Assembly (NCBI GenBank): GCA_033961575.1
Contig: CM066732.1
Span: 114,516,687-114,580,686 of the forward strand
Source: Aselliscus stoliczkanus
Taxonomy: Eukaryota > Chordata > Mammalia > Chiroptera > Hipposideridae
Length of the DNA stretch: 64,000 nucleotides
Direction: 5' to 3'
Part shown: positions 1 to 11,729 of the stretch, piece after piece
How positions within the stretch are numbered: the first letter of the stretch is position 1
How the letters are laid out: each line of letters opens with the position of its first letter
Program-made: the position numbers and the translations under genes
The notes under the pieces: generated by a model
Told to the model about the DNA's origin: nothing
Databases searched by the model: none
The model's input: only the letters and a program-made list of their open reading frames with translations

Positions 1-99
1 TTTGGAGGGTTTATATTCTTTTTCCTATGCAAAATGTTGTATGTAGTGAGGTCATAATATATATTTATGTGGGTTTTTTTCACATATCATTACGGCATT

Positions 100-255
100 C
101 ATTTTCCCTTTTTTGTCCAGTTTTATTGAGACAAAATTGACATATAACACTATATTAGTTTAAGGTGTATAACATAATGATTAAACTGCAAAATGATTGT
201 CACAATGAGTTTAGTAAACATCCATCACCACTCATAGTTACAAATTTTGGGGGTT
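100..255 (-). mobile_element. L1 3' UTR fragment, part 1
   Basis: TTTTATTGAGACAAAATTGA followed by motifs such as GTTTAAGGTGTATAACATAA is the reverse complement of an old mammalian L1 3' UTR. It is split from the following part by the SINE at 275-410. Confidence 0.75.
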
Positions 256-274
256 TTGTGATGAGAACTTTTAA

Positions 275-410
275 ATTGTTTTTTTTATTTTTTTAGCTGA
301 GCCATCCTGCCACCTGTTGGCAGCTCAGCTCGGGCTGGGCATCGAACTTCTGTTGCTCAGAGCTCAGACTCTTGAGCGAGCTCTTAACCAACTGAGCCAC
401 TCGTCTGGCC
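275..410 (-). mobile_element. SINE, tRNA-derived, truncated variant
   Basis: T-rich start, then GCTGAGCCATCCTGCCACC and a degraded head ending CACTCGTCTGGCC. The target duplication TTGTGATGAGAACTTTTAA is exact on both sides (256-274 and 411-429), so it is a clean insertion into the L1. The internal sequence resembles the copies at 5401 and 40790 more than the common young type. Confidence 0.9.
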
Positions 411-429
411 TTGTGATGAGAACTTTTAA

Positions 430-751
430 GATCTACTCTCTTAGCAGCTTTCAAATATACAACAGAGTATTGTTAACTATAGTCACCATGTTGTATGTTT
501 CATCCTCAGGACTTCTTTGTAACTAAGTTTGTACCTTTTGACTACCTTCCCATTTCCTTGTGGCAGCCACTAATCTGTTCTCTGTATCTATGCATTTGGG
601 TTTTTTCAGATTCTACATATAAGTGAGATCATATAGTATTTGTCTTTCTCTGTCTGATTTATTTCATTTAGCATAATGTGTTCATGGTCTGTTCATGTTG
701 TTGCAAATGGCAGGATTTCCTTCATTTTTTTATAGTTGTGAATAATATTCC

Positions 752-795
<44 letters not shown>

Positions 796-870
796 ACATT
801 TTCTTGTCTTGGCTATTGTGAATAATGCTGCAGTGAATGTAGGGATGCAGATATCTCTTTCTTCTTATTT
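430..870 (-). mobile_element. L1 3' fragment, part 2
   Basis: Continues the L1 after the SINE, with hallmark antisense phrases such as TTTCATTTAGCATAATGTG and GGCTATTGTGAATAATGCTG. A GT microsatellite has grown inside it. Confidence 0.8.
754..794 (+). repeat. (TG)n microsatellite
   Basis: About 20 uninterrupted TG units inside the L1 fragment. Confidence 0.95.
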
Positions 871-1665
871 TATCTATTAGAATTTTATATGCCTCACAGT
901 GTCCTAACTCATAATAGCAATAATACCTTATATTTAAATAAAATTTCAGTTTTCAAAGCAGTAGCTCTGTGAAATAGATCAGGCCACTATTACAACCTTG
1001 GACAAATGAGAACCTTTAGGCAGGCACAGGTAAAGCATAATAGTTTGTTCTGAATTACAAAGCTCGTTAGTGGCAGAGATGGAACTAGAGTTCAAGTTTT
1101 CACAGTGCTTTTTTCCCCTCGCACTGTGTAAGCTTCAGTTATTTCTCTAATTCCCTGAAAGAAAATTTATTATCGGTATTTTGGAACAAGCATTTGTACT
1201 GTGGCGTTTGCTTGATTAGTTGTAATTCCCCTCCTTCGTTAAGATGCATTACAGTTTTTCTCCCCCTCTTGAAGGTCAGGCTTGCTTTCTTTGGCTCCTA
1301 ATTGTTTCATAGTCCACATGTGTAGTGCCATTAGAATAAGCTCGTGTGAATCTACTTCTGTCCCCAGGCACTAGGCCCTCAAATGTGCGTTTGCCTCAGT
1401 CAGTTCTCTGTAATTTAGGTGTCTTCCTTTTCTAAAATCGAAAATTAAACAGCTTGCTTTCTGCTGAGGGAATCAGAATGTTTACATTTCTCTCAGCCTA
1501 TTTGGGATCTGTATTCAGAGTTTCTCACCGAAAAGAACAGGCTGAGCAGCATCTAACCCACAATCACTAATCCCACAGAAATAAAATGGGTGGCTCTGCC
1601 ATTTCTGTGAGATTATTTTCCCAATAACCCTTCAGGTTATTTGGTATAGAGGGCAGAGATACATT

Positions 1666-1790
1666 GATTCATTCCTCATTTATTGTACCTACTATGTGCC
1701 TGGCACTCTCCCAATTCATTTATATTGGAAACATAAGGATATGAGAAATTCCCTACTTCCCATTATAAGAATAGTATCATAGGGGCATAT
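1666..1790 (-). mobile_element. L2-type 3' end fragment
   Basis: ATTGATTCATTCCTCATTTA then CTACTATGTGCCTGGCACTC is the reverse of the L2 3' end. It is weakly preserved. Confidence 0.45.
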
Positions 1791-2503
1791 TATCAAGGTA
1801 CTTCATTTCGTTAGTGGGAACTAGAAGAGAAACATCTTTTTATAATCCTTGGAGAGGAGTAATTCTCTCTAATGCATTCTGTTATTCCACTTAAAGATTC
1901 TTTCAAACTAATCAGGTTTGTTAATTATCTACAAAGAACATAACCTTTATAAGATACCCAGAAAATATAAATGAGTGTGGTTGCAATTTAAAGAGTAAAG
2001 ATGATAAACATTTTATTAAATTATATTAAATAATAATTATAAAAGTATTATTCTTGGGAAGTTATGTGTGGGTGACAATTTTTCTGTCAGATTGGAGAAC
2101 AATTAACAAATATTTCAAAAAAAAGTTAGCCTTTGACTCAAAGAAAGGCAAGGATTTCCATTTTTGCAGGATAACTTGGATGCCTTGAAAATATGAGATT
2201 TGGAATGTAGACGTCTCCAAGGCTAGTGAAAGCTCCAAGTCTGAGTTATAAACATCAGGTTAAAATAATAGAAACTGAGAAAGATAACTTGTCTTTGTTC
2301 TGATGACTGGAAAAACTAGAGAACAGGGTTCATACTCAAGTGAAGGGTGTTATGGAAAAATTGTTTTTCACACAAAAAATACCCCTCCTGCTGAGGTATC
2401 ATCTCTAGACCTCTTTGCTTAACTGGATAATTTGCTATATGTTATGAGATCACCCTGGACACTATAATTCATATCCTTACTACTAAATTTATATTTGTTT
2501 AAG

Positions 2504-2628
2504 GGTGGAAGGCAGAAGCTGGTACACCCCTCACAGAGGACGACTTTGGATAGCAGCCACAGCTAAAAGACCCTCCCCGCAAGAAGTCTCAGAACTCCAG
2601 ACTACATATCGTTTTCTTCGTGGGAAAG
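2504..2628 (+). CDS. TRIP4: TRIP4 coding exon (fourth from last), ASCH-domain part
   Basis: TRIP4 (activating signal cointegrator 1, ASC-1) is a zinc-finger and ASCH-domain protein of the ASC-1 complex, which acts in transcription coactivation and ribosome quality control. The exon follows a TTTAAG acceptor and ends at AAAG|GTAACA. It is 125 nt: one base completing a codon, 41 codons, and one base carried over. It reads VEGRSWYTPHRGRLWIAA, then TAKRPSPQEVSELQTTYRFL, then RGK. This matches the human ASCH region as I remember it, with few changes (for example TTYRF where human has ATYRL). The carried G joins AT of the next exon to make Asp, so the phases agree. Earlier TRIP4 exons, including the zinc finger, lie upstream of the window. 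Confidence 0.95.
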
Positions 2629-3829
2629 GTAACAACCATATATGAGTATATTCTCCTTTCAGCCTTACTTTGGGGAGAGAAGTCATTGACATTCATCTTT
2701 TTTTCACTTCCTTATTCCTGTGGCGGTTTTTTTTTTTTGGCTGAAAGTGACTTTAAACTGTGTGTATGTATGTGTTTAGTGGCAAATCATAGACAGCTGT
2801 TCAAAGTGTTAATTTGCCAAAGAGTACAAATAAAAATATCAGTTCCCAACAGCAGAAATCACCAGAAATCAAGAAACTAGTCTTAATTTTATTTGAGAAA
2901 ATTTTCTCAATTTTTTTTTTTCTGTGAAAATAAAAAACTATAAACTCTGGGATCTTTAGATTGGGAAGAACAACCACACATAAGAATTTTTATTGAGAGT
3001 GACCCAAATAGACACCTGCGATCAGATTTGGACAGATCAAAGTTGGTTGACTTAAGCAGTGTATTTTGGTTGACCCCAAGCACTCTAAGATATTTGGATC
3101 CTAAAATACACTTCTTTACCTTTGGTTGTCTTGTTCTCCTTCCTGTTATCCAGTTTATACAGTTCTTATGAGGGTAGAATGAGAGGATAATTACAGAATC
3201 ACCTTTAAAGTTTTTTTTGGGTTTTTTTTTTTTTTTTGAGGGCAGTGTCACTGGCCTTCACATGTGGGACCTAACTGGGGCCGCTGGCTTCCCAAGCCAG
3301 CGTTTAACCACCGCGCCACTCTGCCAGCCCACCTTTAAAGTTTTTAAGAAACAAAGCTTTAGGTATCAAAAGTGCGTATTTCCATAAAAATATATTTCTG
3401 TTTTGACTGATACGACTGGCTTGTTTTAAATTTGTGTGTTCTGACATTCTTAATATTTTTTTATTACATTTTTATGGGTTTTCTCTTGATACCTGTAGCT
3501 TGTTTCCAAAGCCCATCACCACCAACTTCAGTCTGACCCAGTTGAGCATAGTGGAATTGATTTGTTTGGAGTCAAGTTGTGGGGTCCTTGAACTTCCATG
3601 GTGTGAGGGGAATTATCTCACAGCTTAGGATGTGGATAGTGGACTAAGCCAGCCACTCACAAATTTTTTTGCTAAAATATGAACATTGTGCCAAATAAAA
3701 ATCTCATTGTTTTCCTTATGTCTACAAATAGATAATAGAGAAAGTGATTTGTTCAGAATTGAAAACAGATTCATGAGTTCCAGGGTCACAAAAGAAATTT
3801 AACCAATCCTTCTGTAATTCTTTATTCAG
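2629..3829 (+). other. TRIP4 intron, 1.2 kb
   Basis: Flanked by donor GTAACA and acceptor TTTATTCAG. It holds one short SINE at 3216-3330; nothing else is recognisable. Confidence 0.85.
3216..3330 (-). mobile_element. Short SINE (about 90-bp body)
   Basis: Poly(T) then GAGGGCAGTGTCACTGGCC through CGCCACTCTGCCAGCCC. Target duplication ACCTTTAAAGTTTTT at 3201-3215 and 3331-3345. Confidence 0.93.
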
Positions 3830-3921
3830 ATGTGGAATTTCCCAAAGACTATCCATCAGGTTGTCTTCTGGGCTGTGTGGACCTAATTGACTGCTTGTCC
3901 CAGAATCAATTTAAGGATCAG
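3830..3921 (+). CDS. TRIP4: TRIP4 coding exon (third from last)
   Basis: This 92-nt exon has acceptor TTTATTCAG and donor CAG|GTAAGT. Two bases complete the Asp codon from the previous exon, then 30 codons follow: VEFPKDYPSGCLLGCVDLID and CLSQNQFKDQ. It ends in phase 0. The CLLGCVDLIDCLS segment is a core strand/helix of the ASCH fold, a PUA-like domain thought to bind RNA or nucleic acid. Differences from human are conservative (NQFKD for KQFKE). The exon is separated from the previous one by a 1.2 kb intron that carries one short SINE. Confidence 0.95.
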
Positions 3922-4050
3922 GTAAGTAAAGAATACTTCTCTTGGACAGATGCTTGGTTTGCCACCACAGCTGACCTATAGATCCTTCAACACAGAATAT
4001 CCAGGAGACAGAAGGTGCTAGCAACTGAATTTAGACATGTGAAGAGAATC

Positions 4051-4508
4051 TTTTTTTATTTTTTTAAAGATTTTATTGGGAAATTGGGGGAGGGGAACAG
4101 CGTTGGGAAATCAGGGAAGGGGAACAAACAAGTTGCCGTCCTTTTGTTCTTAAGTCTAGTTGCGGAGGATGTTGCTTCACTGGCCCATGTAGGTACCATT
4201 GCACTCTTCCCAGTGAGGCAGATCAGTCACCGGCCACTGGATGGCCGCTCACAGCATCTATTGGCAGCTCACACCAGCTGCTAGCTGCCAGCCGCTCACG
4301 CTGGCTGCTGGCTACTCACTGTAGCTTATGGCAACCTATGCCATCACCGGCGACTCCAGGCAGCCCAGTCCAGATGGAGCTGTTGTTCACCATCTTAGCT
4401 GTAGAGGGCAGTGTCACTGGCCCTCATATGTGGAATCTGAACTGGGGCCCTGCTGCTCAGAACTGGCATCCCATGCCAGCTCTAACCATGGCGCCACTCG
4501 GCCGGCCC
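4051..4508 (-). mobile_element. Long SINE, first of an adjacent pair
   Basis: Starts AAAGATTTTATTGG (the reversed 3' end with its AATAAA) and ends CACTCGGCCGGCCC. The junction AGAATCTTTT occurs before it, between it and the next SINE, and after that one. Confidence 0.9.
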
Positions 4509-4515
4509 AACAGAA

Positions 4516-4518
<3 letters not shown>

Positions 4519-4548
<30 letters not shown>

Positions 4549-4975
4549 TTTTATTGGGGAATTGGTGGAGGGGAACAGCGTTGGGGAATCGGGGAAGGGG
4601 AACAGACAAGTTGCTGTCTTTTTGTTCTTCAGTCTAGTTGTGGAGGATGTTGCTTCACTGTTGGTATCGTCATTGCGCTCTTCCCAGATGAGGCAAATCG
4701 GTCGCTGGCCTCTGGATGTCGCTCACCGCGGCTATTGGCAGCTCAGGCTGGCTGCCAGCCGCTCACGCTGGCTGCGGGCCACTCACTGTAGCCTATGGCA
4801 GCCCACTGCAGCAGGGGCTGCAGCCCACACCATCACCGGGGCTCGCACAGCCCAGCTCCAGGTGGAGCTGTTGTTAGCTGTAGAGGGCAGCGTCACTGGC
4901 CCTCATGTGGGATCCGAACCGGGGCCGCTGGCATCCCAAAACCAGCGCTTAACCAATGTGCCACTCGGCCGGCCC
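4519..4975 (-). mobile_element. Long SINE, second of the pair
   Basis: Same family and orientation as its neighbour, following it directly. It ends CACTCGGCCGGCCCCC. The shared flank CAGAATCTTTT shows that one copy inserted at the target duplication of the other. Several reading frames over it are SINE translation, not protein. Confidence 0.9.
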
Positions 4976-5400
4976 CCAACAGAATCTTTTAATTAGGAAA
5001 TATTGGGGAGAGAAAAGACCAGGGTAGAAACAGAGAAAACTTAGTGACACTTTAGTTTCTGGTATATGGAGGACTGGTACATATGCATTTCTTCATAAAA
5101 AGCTAATGCCACAATCCAGCTAACAAGTATAGGATCCTCAGCTCTTAATAAAACATTGTTGCTTTTGGTGAAGAAACCCTCCATTATCCCTTGAATTATT
5201 TCGATTAGTTGGTGGGATAGTTGAATTCGTTGTCACTTACTCTTGAACATTTGTTAAGGCCAGAGAATTCATGATAAGTGGGTTTGAATTCATTGCTTGG
5301 ACCATGCCAGGTTTGGTGTGTGTGTCTGTGTTTGTATATATGTGTATATTTATTTATTTTGATCACTAAAGATTGAACTGACATAACTAAAGTACATTTT

Positions 5401-5899
5401 TTTAAAAAGATTTTATTGGGGAATTGGGGGAGCGGAACAGAGTTGGGGAATTAGGGAAGGGGACCAGCTAAGTTGTTGTTCTTCTGTCTTCGTTGTGGAG
5501 GGCTACAGTCACCATCTGGCTTCCCCTCAGCAGCTCGTGGCCTCTAAGCTCAAGGTGCTGCGTTCAATTTTAATTGCGGGTAGGTGTAGCCACCATCCCA
5601 TGCGGGAGTCGAACCAGCAGCCTTGTTGTTAAGAGCATGCGCCCTATCCACTGAGCCATCCAGGCGCAGCTCAGCTCAAGGTGCTGAGTTCAGTCTTAGT
5701 TGCGGCTGAACGTAGCCCACCGTTGAACAGGCAGTCTTGTTACACCAGCTGAGCCATCCTGCCACCTGTTGGTAACTCAGTGACAGCTTAGCTAGGGCGC
5801 AGCGTTCACTGGCCCATGTAGGAATTGAACTGGTGGCCCTGTTGCTCAGAGCTCTTGCTCTAAGCCAACTCTTAACCAATGGAGTCACTCGGCCGGCCC
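5401..5899 (-). mobile_element. Long SINE, older compound variant
   Basis: AAAGATTTTATTGGGGAATT start and CACTCGGCCGGCCC end, but the interior has repeated tRNA-like modules (GAGTCGAACCAGCAGCC...CTGAGCCATCC) not seen in the common long type. Target duplication CTAAAGTACATTT at 5387 and 5900. Confidence 0.88.
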
Positions 5900-7650
5900 C
5901 TAAAGTACATTTTGAACAGCAGAGGGAGCCAAAGGACTTTAGCTTAATTGAAAACTTTTGAAATTTAGAGACTTAATGTTAGACTCAGACTAGCAGAAAT
6001 CCAAAATGGGCAGGTCCATCCTTGAAGCATGAAGAGCCTTACCTGACTGTATGGTTTTCCTGTACTTTGAATAGTTACTTTAGGCAAAAGGCTTCTACCA
6101 CTGTGCTTAAGAAAATGTCTTTCAGCTTAATTTTTCTCAGTAAATTCTTTGTTTTTCAGACTTATTTGTCTTTCATTACTATTATTACTGCTTGCTTTAA
6201 GAACAAACAAAATAAAACTTCCAATCTCACCTTCTCTATCCTTTCTTCACAGATTTTATCCAATAGTTACATCCCTCTCGTTTTCTGCTTTTCATTTACT
6301 TGTGGATTGCCTCCTCAGCCCTTCTCCAATACTTCATGTATATGAGTACAATATATGCAGTTGGCATAAATTTTGACTTTTTTTCTGCTCTTTGTACCTT
6401 ATCCAGACTTAGGCAAAACCATAGACACGTGGAAGTTCTTTCTTTTCCACACCACACTCTTGTGGAAAACAAAGTTTCTATCTCTTATGGGCCTTTTTCC
6501 CATTTTTCAATGTCTTCTTTCCTCTCTTCCTTTTTTTCAGGCTAGAAGTTATATAAAAATTCCTTACATTGGTATAGGTTTTACAATTTTAGAGACTCTT
6601 ACAGCCATTAACAGCTTATCTAACTTACTGTATTATATTTTCTTCTTAGGATATTTGCATTCTAGAAGAGAACTCAGGAGCATCTGGCAGTGTGGGTGGT
6701 TGTTTTTTCATTTACTTTCTCATTTGTCAATCAAGCAACCATCACCTGATACAAGGTCAAATGATTTATATCCTTAGACAGTCAGCCAATCTTCTTGCTG
6801 CCACAAATTTATGTAGAGAAGGGTAGGAAATTGTAACCCTGGTCTATGGAGTACCACAAGCTTAAGGGAATTAGAAATCTAATTAACAAAACAAATCTTT
6901 TTCGTTTCTCAGGGATACCTGGCTTTCAGGGTAGCATGATACTCCTTGAGCTCATATTCTATTTTTTATCCTGAGAATGCTGAGGGCACACATAGAAGTG
7001 TAGGAACCCTCCCATATGTTTCCAGCTGGAGGCCCTGGCAACTCTCCCTATGAATTTCCCTGATGTATGACATTAGAATATCCCCAAATGCCAGAAGCCT
7101 GTAAGCTTCCTCAAACATTGTAATCCTGTGCTTGCTTTTCTTTGTGGTCAGCTTTCCTATGCCTTTTCCCCATTGTTTCTGATCTGTGTTTGAAGGTAGC
7201 ACAGGAGTGTATTCAGAATTGATATTAGCCCTATTTGGGGATTATTTATTGGGTAAGGATCTTACCACTTTTAAAAGTTTTAGCTTTGGTATTTGGCTGC
7301 TTTTCAGAAAATTTCTTGAGTACCCTTGGTAATTTACCAGTCTCTGTCTGAACTAGGATTCTGTGATGTAAGAATTGTGATTGTGTAGCTTGTTTTACCA
7401 ACCTTATTCTCATTTCTGAAAGAATGAGTTGAGAGTTAGGAATAATAGTCTTAGACTACGATTTTCTAAACTATTCCATGGCATAGGTGTTCTCTGAAAC
7501 AAAGATGGGGGTGTTCCATGGACACATACATTTGGAAAATATATTTGGATTAAATAAATTTGTTTACTGCAGAACTTCTCAGAGCCCTTAATATGCTAGT
7601 GTGTATTATGACTCTCTGATCTATCTGGTGGATACAGCTTGCAGTAACAC

Positions 7651-8129
7651 TTTTTTTTTTTTTTGGTAAGATTTTATTGGGGAATTGGGGGAGGGGAACA
7701 GTGTTGGGGGATCAGAGAAGGGGAACAGACAAGATGCTGTCCTTTTTATTCTTCATTCTAGTTGCAGAGAACCGTTGCGTCACTGGCCTATGTTGGTATT
7801 ATCACGGTGTTCTTCCCGGGTGAGGCAGATCGGTCGCTGGTCATTGGACAGCCGCTCACAATGGCTTATGGCAGTTTAGGGCAGCTCATGCCGGCAGCTG
7901 GCCGCTCACGTTGGCTGCCGGCCACTCACAGTAGCTTAGGGCAGCCCACTGCAGCAGGGACTGCAGCCTACGCTGTTGTCGACGACTCATGGGAGCCCAG
8001 CTCCAGGTCGAGCTGTTGTTCACCCGCTTAGCTGTAGAGGGTGCAGCATCACTGGCCCTCATGTGGGATTCTAACCAGAGTTGGCCTTCCAAGCCAACTC
8101 TTAACCAACACGCCACTCGGCCGACCCCC
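7651..8129 (-). mobile_element. Long SINE
   Basis: Poly(T), AAGATTTTATTGGGGAATT, and a head ending CACTCGGCCGACCC. Flanks AACACTTTTT and AAAACTTTTT are the likely duplication. Confidence 0.88.
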
Positions 8130-8265
8130 CAAAACTTTTTGACCAAATATACAGTTGAAGAAGTGCTAGTCTGGGTATGTTTGGTTTCTCTTATCCTCAA
8201 AGGTCAGCTCACTGAGGCAGAATCATCCAGGAGACAGTTTCCTGACCTATCTCTTCTTTTTTCTT

Positions 8266-8359
8266 AGGGCAGTGTCATTGGCCCTCATATGTGAGACCTG
8301 AACCAGGGCCGCTGGCGTCCCAAGCCAGCACTTAACCACTGGGCCACTTGGCCAGCCCC
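8266..8359 (-). mobile_element. Short SINE, diverged
   Basis: GGGCAGTGTCATTGGCCCTC to CCACTTGGCCAGCCCC. The T-rich flanks CTATCTCTTCTTTT and CTATTTCTTCTTTT are an imperfect duplication. Confidence 0.85.
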
Positions 8360-10106
8360 TATTTCTTCTTTTTGTATCTCTACACTCATTTCTCATCACC
8401 CAACTGAATTCCATTTTCCTTGAAAACCAGTGTGGATCTAGTCATTTTTATGTCAACTGAAACTAATCTCCTGTGTGACTTGGACCACATTTTGCTTCTC
8501 CATCTTGTTCCTAATTTTTCCCTGCTCCATAGAAACTCAATAATTTATTTCCTGACCTCACATTCTTGGCCTTTCTTTGATAAGTTAAAATATACTAAGC
8601 CCTCACTATTTTCAGCATAGTGCGATCATTTAGTTCCTTAGAAAAATAACAGAAAATGTTTTATTAGTGGTTGTTTAAAATCAAGTGCACTATAGTATAA
8701 GTGGCTTTAAAAATATGTGCTTAAAATGCTTTCGTCTGAGCTAAGAATTTGTCTTCCTTTTATCTTCTAAGATAGTATGGCTGGCATGGCTGATTTGTGC
8801 CAGGAAAAAAAAAATCCCACTAGACCTTAAACCCTCCAGAGTAACAGCAGGGGATCAACCTAGACAAGGTAGGGCTGTAGCTCAGCTCAGGAGACAGAGG
8901 TAGATGAGAGCCATCGAGTTAAAACTTCTGTATTCCCCTGGAATGAGCCCATGTTGTTTGCCAGCGTTTTATCTGCCAGCAGCAGATGTAAGCTTTCAGA
9001 AACAGCAGGGAGGATGTTGACTGCAACAATGCATCAGGGCTGTGGTTTGTAACCTCAATAGTAAGGCAGTTAAAACTTTTTTTTAACAAAGACATTTTGA
9101 TTGCCAAATCTATAACTATTAGCAGCTGTGGTTTGAACAGTTCTCTAGACGTAACAAGTTTTCAAACAAAAAGTTGAGTTGGTGGCTTTTGTTTTTACGT
9201 GTCTGTGTTGTGTTTGTGCTATTTATATCCCTGCTTTCAATAGGAAATCTGATTTGTCTGAAATCTCCAAGGTCATTGATTATTCAATTTCTTCTGTACT
9301 GAATCTGTCCCTTTCCTGCCAGTTTACTGACCCTTTAGTCCATTTGATCTTATGGCTTCTATAGTAACCAAGACCCTTTCTTTAAGGAATTATATTGAAG
9401 CAGTTCTACTGCTGGGTGCCTATGTACATGATTACAATAATAGAACTGACTGCAGTCTTCCAGTGGGGAAAACTTCTATATGAGTATCTAAGCAATGCAG
9501 GACAACTGCAGATACCACTTCGTGTGTGGAAATCATCAGCTTCAATACCAATGGGTTGTCTATAAGTTGGAGAGGTGAGAAATTAGAGAATGAAGGAAGC
9601 AATTAGTAAATATTCAAAGCAGGCATTGGCCTTAAAAAATGCAGTCCCCAAATTCTCTTTTAAAATATATGAAAAAGGTCCTCTCTGTTGTACTGAGAAA
9701 ATCTGCCAATTTATAGACCTAAAATGTAGGTTTCTAAGGGAGTGTGAGGGCTGTATCAGACCCAGCAAAGAGGGGAACTATATGTCTGCCACAGCGAGCC
9801 TGACCTTATAGGCAGTTCTTCCCCCCCACCCCTGCCCTCTGTTCCCCAGACAGTTCTTTAAAATCACAGCTCACTCCAGTGAGACAGGGAATGTATCTTC
9901 AGAGTTCTGAACATTTACTAGAGTTTCTATGTCAGAACAGACTGTCTTTAGAGTTTTTTGCAACCTGGGTATCAAGTGCTCAGTGAGTTGAGGACAGCCA
10001 TATACATTTTTTTAATAATCCAAGAAGCATTATAGTTTATGTTGTATTTCTCCAGAAGAGAAGAAGTGAATACTAACATTCTTCTGTTCATTGGTGTACA
10101 CTTGTT

Positions 10107-10580
10107 GTTTTTTAAGATTTTGTTGGGGAATTGGGGGAGGGGAACAGCATTGGGGAACCGGAGAAGGGGAACAGACAAGTTGCTGTCCTTTTGTTCTTCA
10201 GTCTAGTTGTGGAGGACATTGCTTCACTGGCCCATGTTGGTATCATCATTGTGCTTTTCTCGGGTGAAGCAGATCAGTCGCTGGCCTCTGGACGGCCACT
10301 CACAGCGGCTCTTGGCAGCTTACACTGGCTGCTGGCAGCTCACACTGGCTGCTGGCCGCTCACGCTGGCTGCCGGCCACTCACTGTAGCCTATGGCAGCC
10401 CACTGCAGCAGGGACTGCAGCCAGGCCATCACCGGGACTGGCGCAGCCCAGCTCCAGGTAGAGCTGTTGTTCACCATCTTAGCTGTAGAGGGCAGTATCC
10501 CTGGCCCTCATATGTGGGATCTGAACCAGGCCGCTGGCGTCCCAAGCTAGCTCTTAATCAACGTGCCACTCGGCCGGCCC
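10107..10580 (-). mobile_element. Long SINE
   Basis: AAGATTTTGTTGGGGAATTG start and CACTCGGCCGGCCC end, followed directly by another SINE of the short type. Confidence 0.9.
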
Positions 10581-10594
10581 AATGTACATTTTTT

Positions 10595-10705
10595 GTTGTT
10601 GTTGTTTTTTGAAGGCAGTGTCACTGGCCCTCATATGTGGGACCCGAACTGGGGCCGCTGGCTTCCTAAGCCAGCGCTTAACCACTGTGCCACTCGGCTG
10701 GCCCC
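10595..10705 (-). mobile_element. Short SINE, abutting the long one
   Basis: GAAGGCAGTGTCACTGGCCC to CACTCGGCTGGCCCC, flanked by CAATGTACATTTTTT on both sides (10580 and 10706). It inserted next to the long SINE at 10107. Confidence 0.92.
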
Positions 10706-11002
10706 CAATGTACATTTTTTTTAATGTATAGCTTTTCATCTGAAAATGAACATATGATTCTTAAAATTTCCTTAAATACTTATTTACCAATAAATACTTG
10801 AGTATCTACCATAAATCAGACACAGTTTTTGACACCAAAGGAAACAAAAAATTCAATCAGCAATGATGGATTCTATGCTCAGAATGTTTGAAAGACCACT
10901 AGGTAGATAAGATATGTATATAAACAACCAAACACAAAATAAAAATCAAAGGTAACGGTTTTAAGTGAAGTAAGGACTGCCTCTAAGAAATTTAAAGGAG
11001 GA

Positions 11003-11411
11003 GGGCCGGCCGAGTGGCGCATTGGTTAAGAGCTGGTTTTGGGATGCCAGCAGCCCCGGTTCGGATCCCACATATGAGGGCCAGTGACACTGCCCTCTAC
11101 AGCTAAAACAGCTCCACCTGGAGCTGGGCTGTGCAAGCCCTGGCGACTGTGTAGGCTGCAGCCCCTGCTTCAGTGGGCTGCCATAGGCTACAGTGAGTGG
11201 CCGGCAGCCAGCGTGAGCTGCCAAGAGCCGCTGTGAGCCACCATCCAGAGGCCGACGACCCATCAGCCTCACCTGAGAAGAGCGCAATGACGATACCAAC
11301 ATGAGCCAGTGAAGCAACGTCCTCCGCAACTAGACTGAAGAACAAAAAGACAGGAACTTGTCTGTTCCCCTTCCTCTGTTCCCCTCCCCCAATTCCCCAA
11401 TAAAATCTTTA

Positions 11412-11436
<25 letters not shown>
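11003..11436 (+). mobile_element. Full-length long SINE, best reference copy
   Basis: Head GGCCGGCCGAGTGGCGCATT, promoter-like A and B boxes (GGTTCGGATCCC), a 300-bp body, then CCCCAATAAAATCTTT and a long A tail. The 18-bp duplication AAGAAATTTAAAGGAGGA is exact (10985-11002 and 11437-11454), so the insertion is recent. AATAAA plus TCTTT before the A tail marks a T+ class SINE. Confidence 0.96.
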
Positions 11437-11442
<6 letters not shown>

Positions 11443-11632
11443 TTTAAAGGAGGATATGTTTGCTTCCAGCTGGGAAGGATCCCAAAAGACGTTAGGGAAA
11501 AAGATGGCTTTTGAATTATCCTTGAAGGCTGCTAGTAAAAATAAAGTCTATTACTTTTTAATTAGTTATTATGTGTCAGGAAGCAAGGTGTCATCACCCC
11601 TCTTTATTTTTTTATTTTTATTTTTAAAAAAA

Positions 11633-11698
11633 ATATGGAACGCTTCATGAATTTGAGTGTCATCCTTGCTCAGGGGCCATGCTAATCTTCTCTGTATT

Positions 11699-11729
<31 letters not shown>

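Larger units (their letters stand above)
1..2503 (+). other. TRIP4 intron, left part (mostly L1 and unassigned)
   Basis: No TRIP4 exon is recognisable before 2504. Positions about 100-870 are an antisense L1 3' region interrupted by a SINE. About 1666-1790 looks like an L2 3' end in reverse. From about 870 to 1660 and 1800 to 2500 I see only AT-rich sequence with nothing recognisable. Confidence 0.7.

Noticed and set aside
4015..4996. Open frames of up to 222 codons at 4015-4284 and 4328-4996, with relatives at 10131, 20024, 46738 and 49625
   Set aside because: They repeat the same peptide pattern (GNRQVAVLLFFSLVVEDVAS) because they are translations of the long SINE body.
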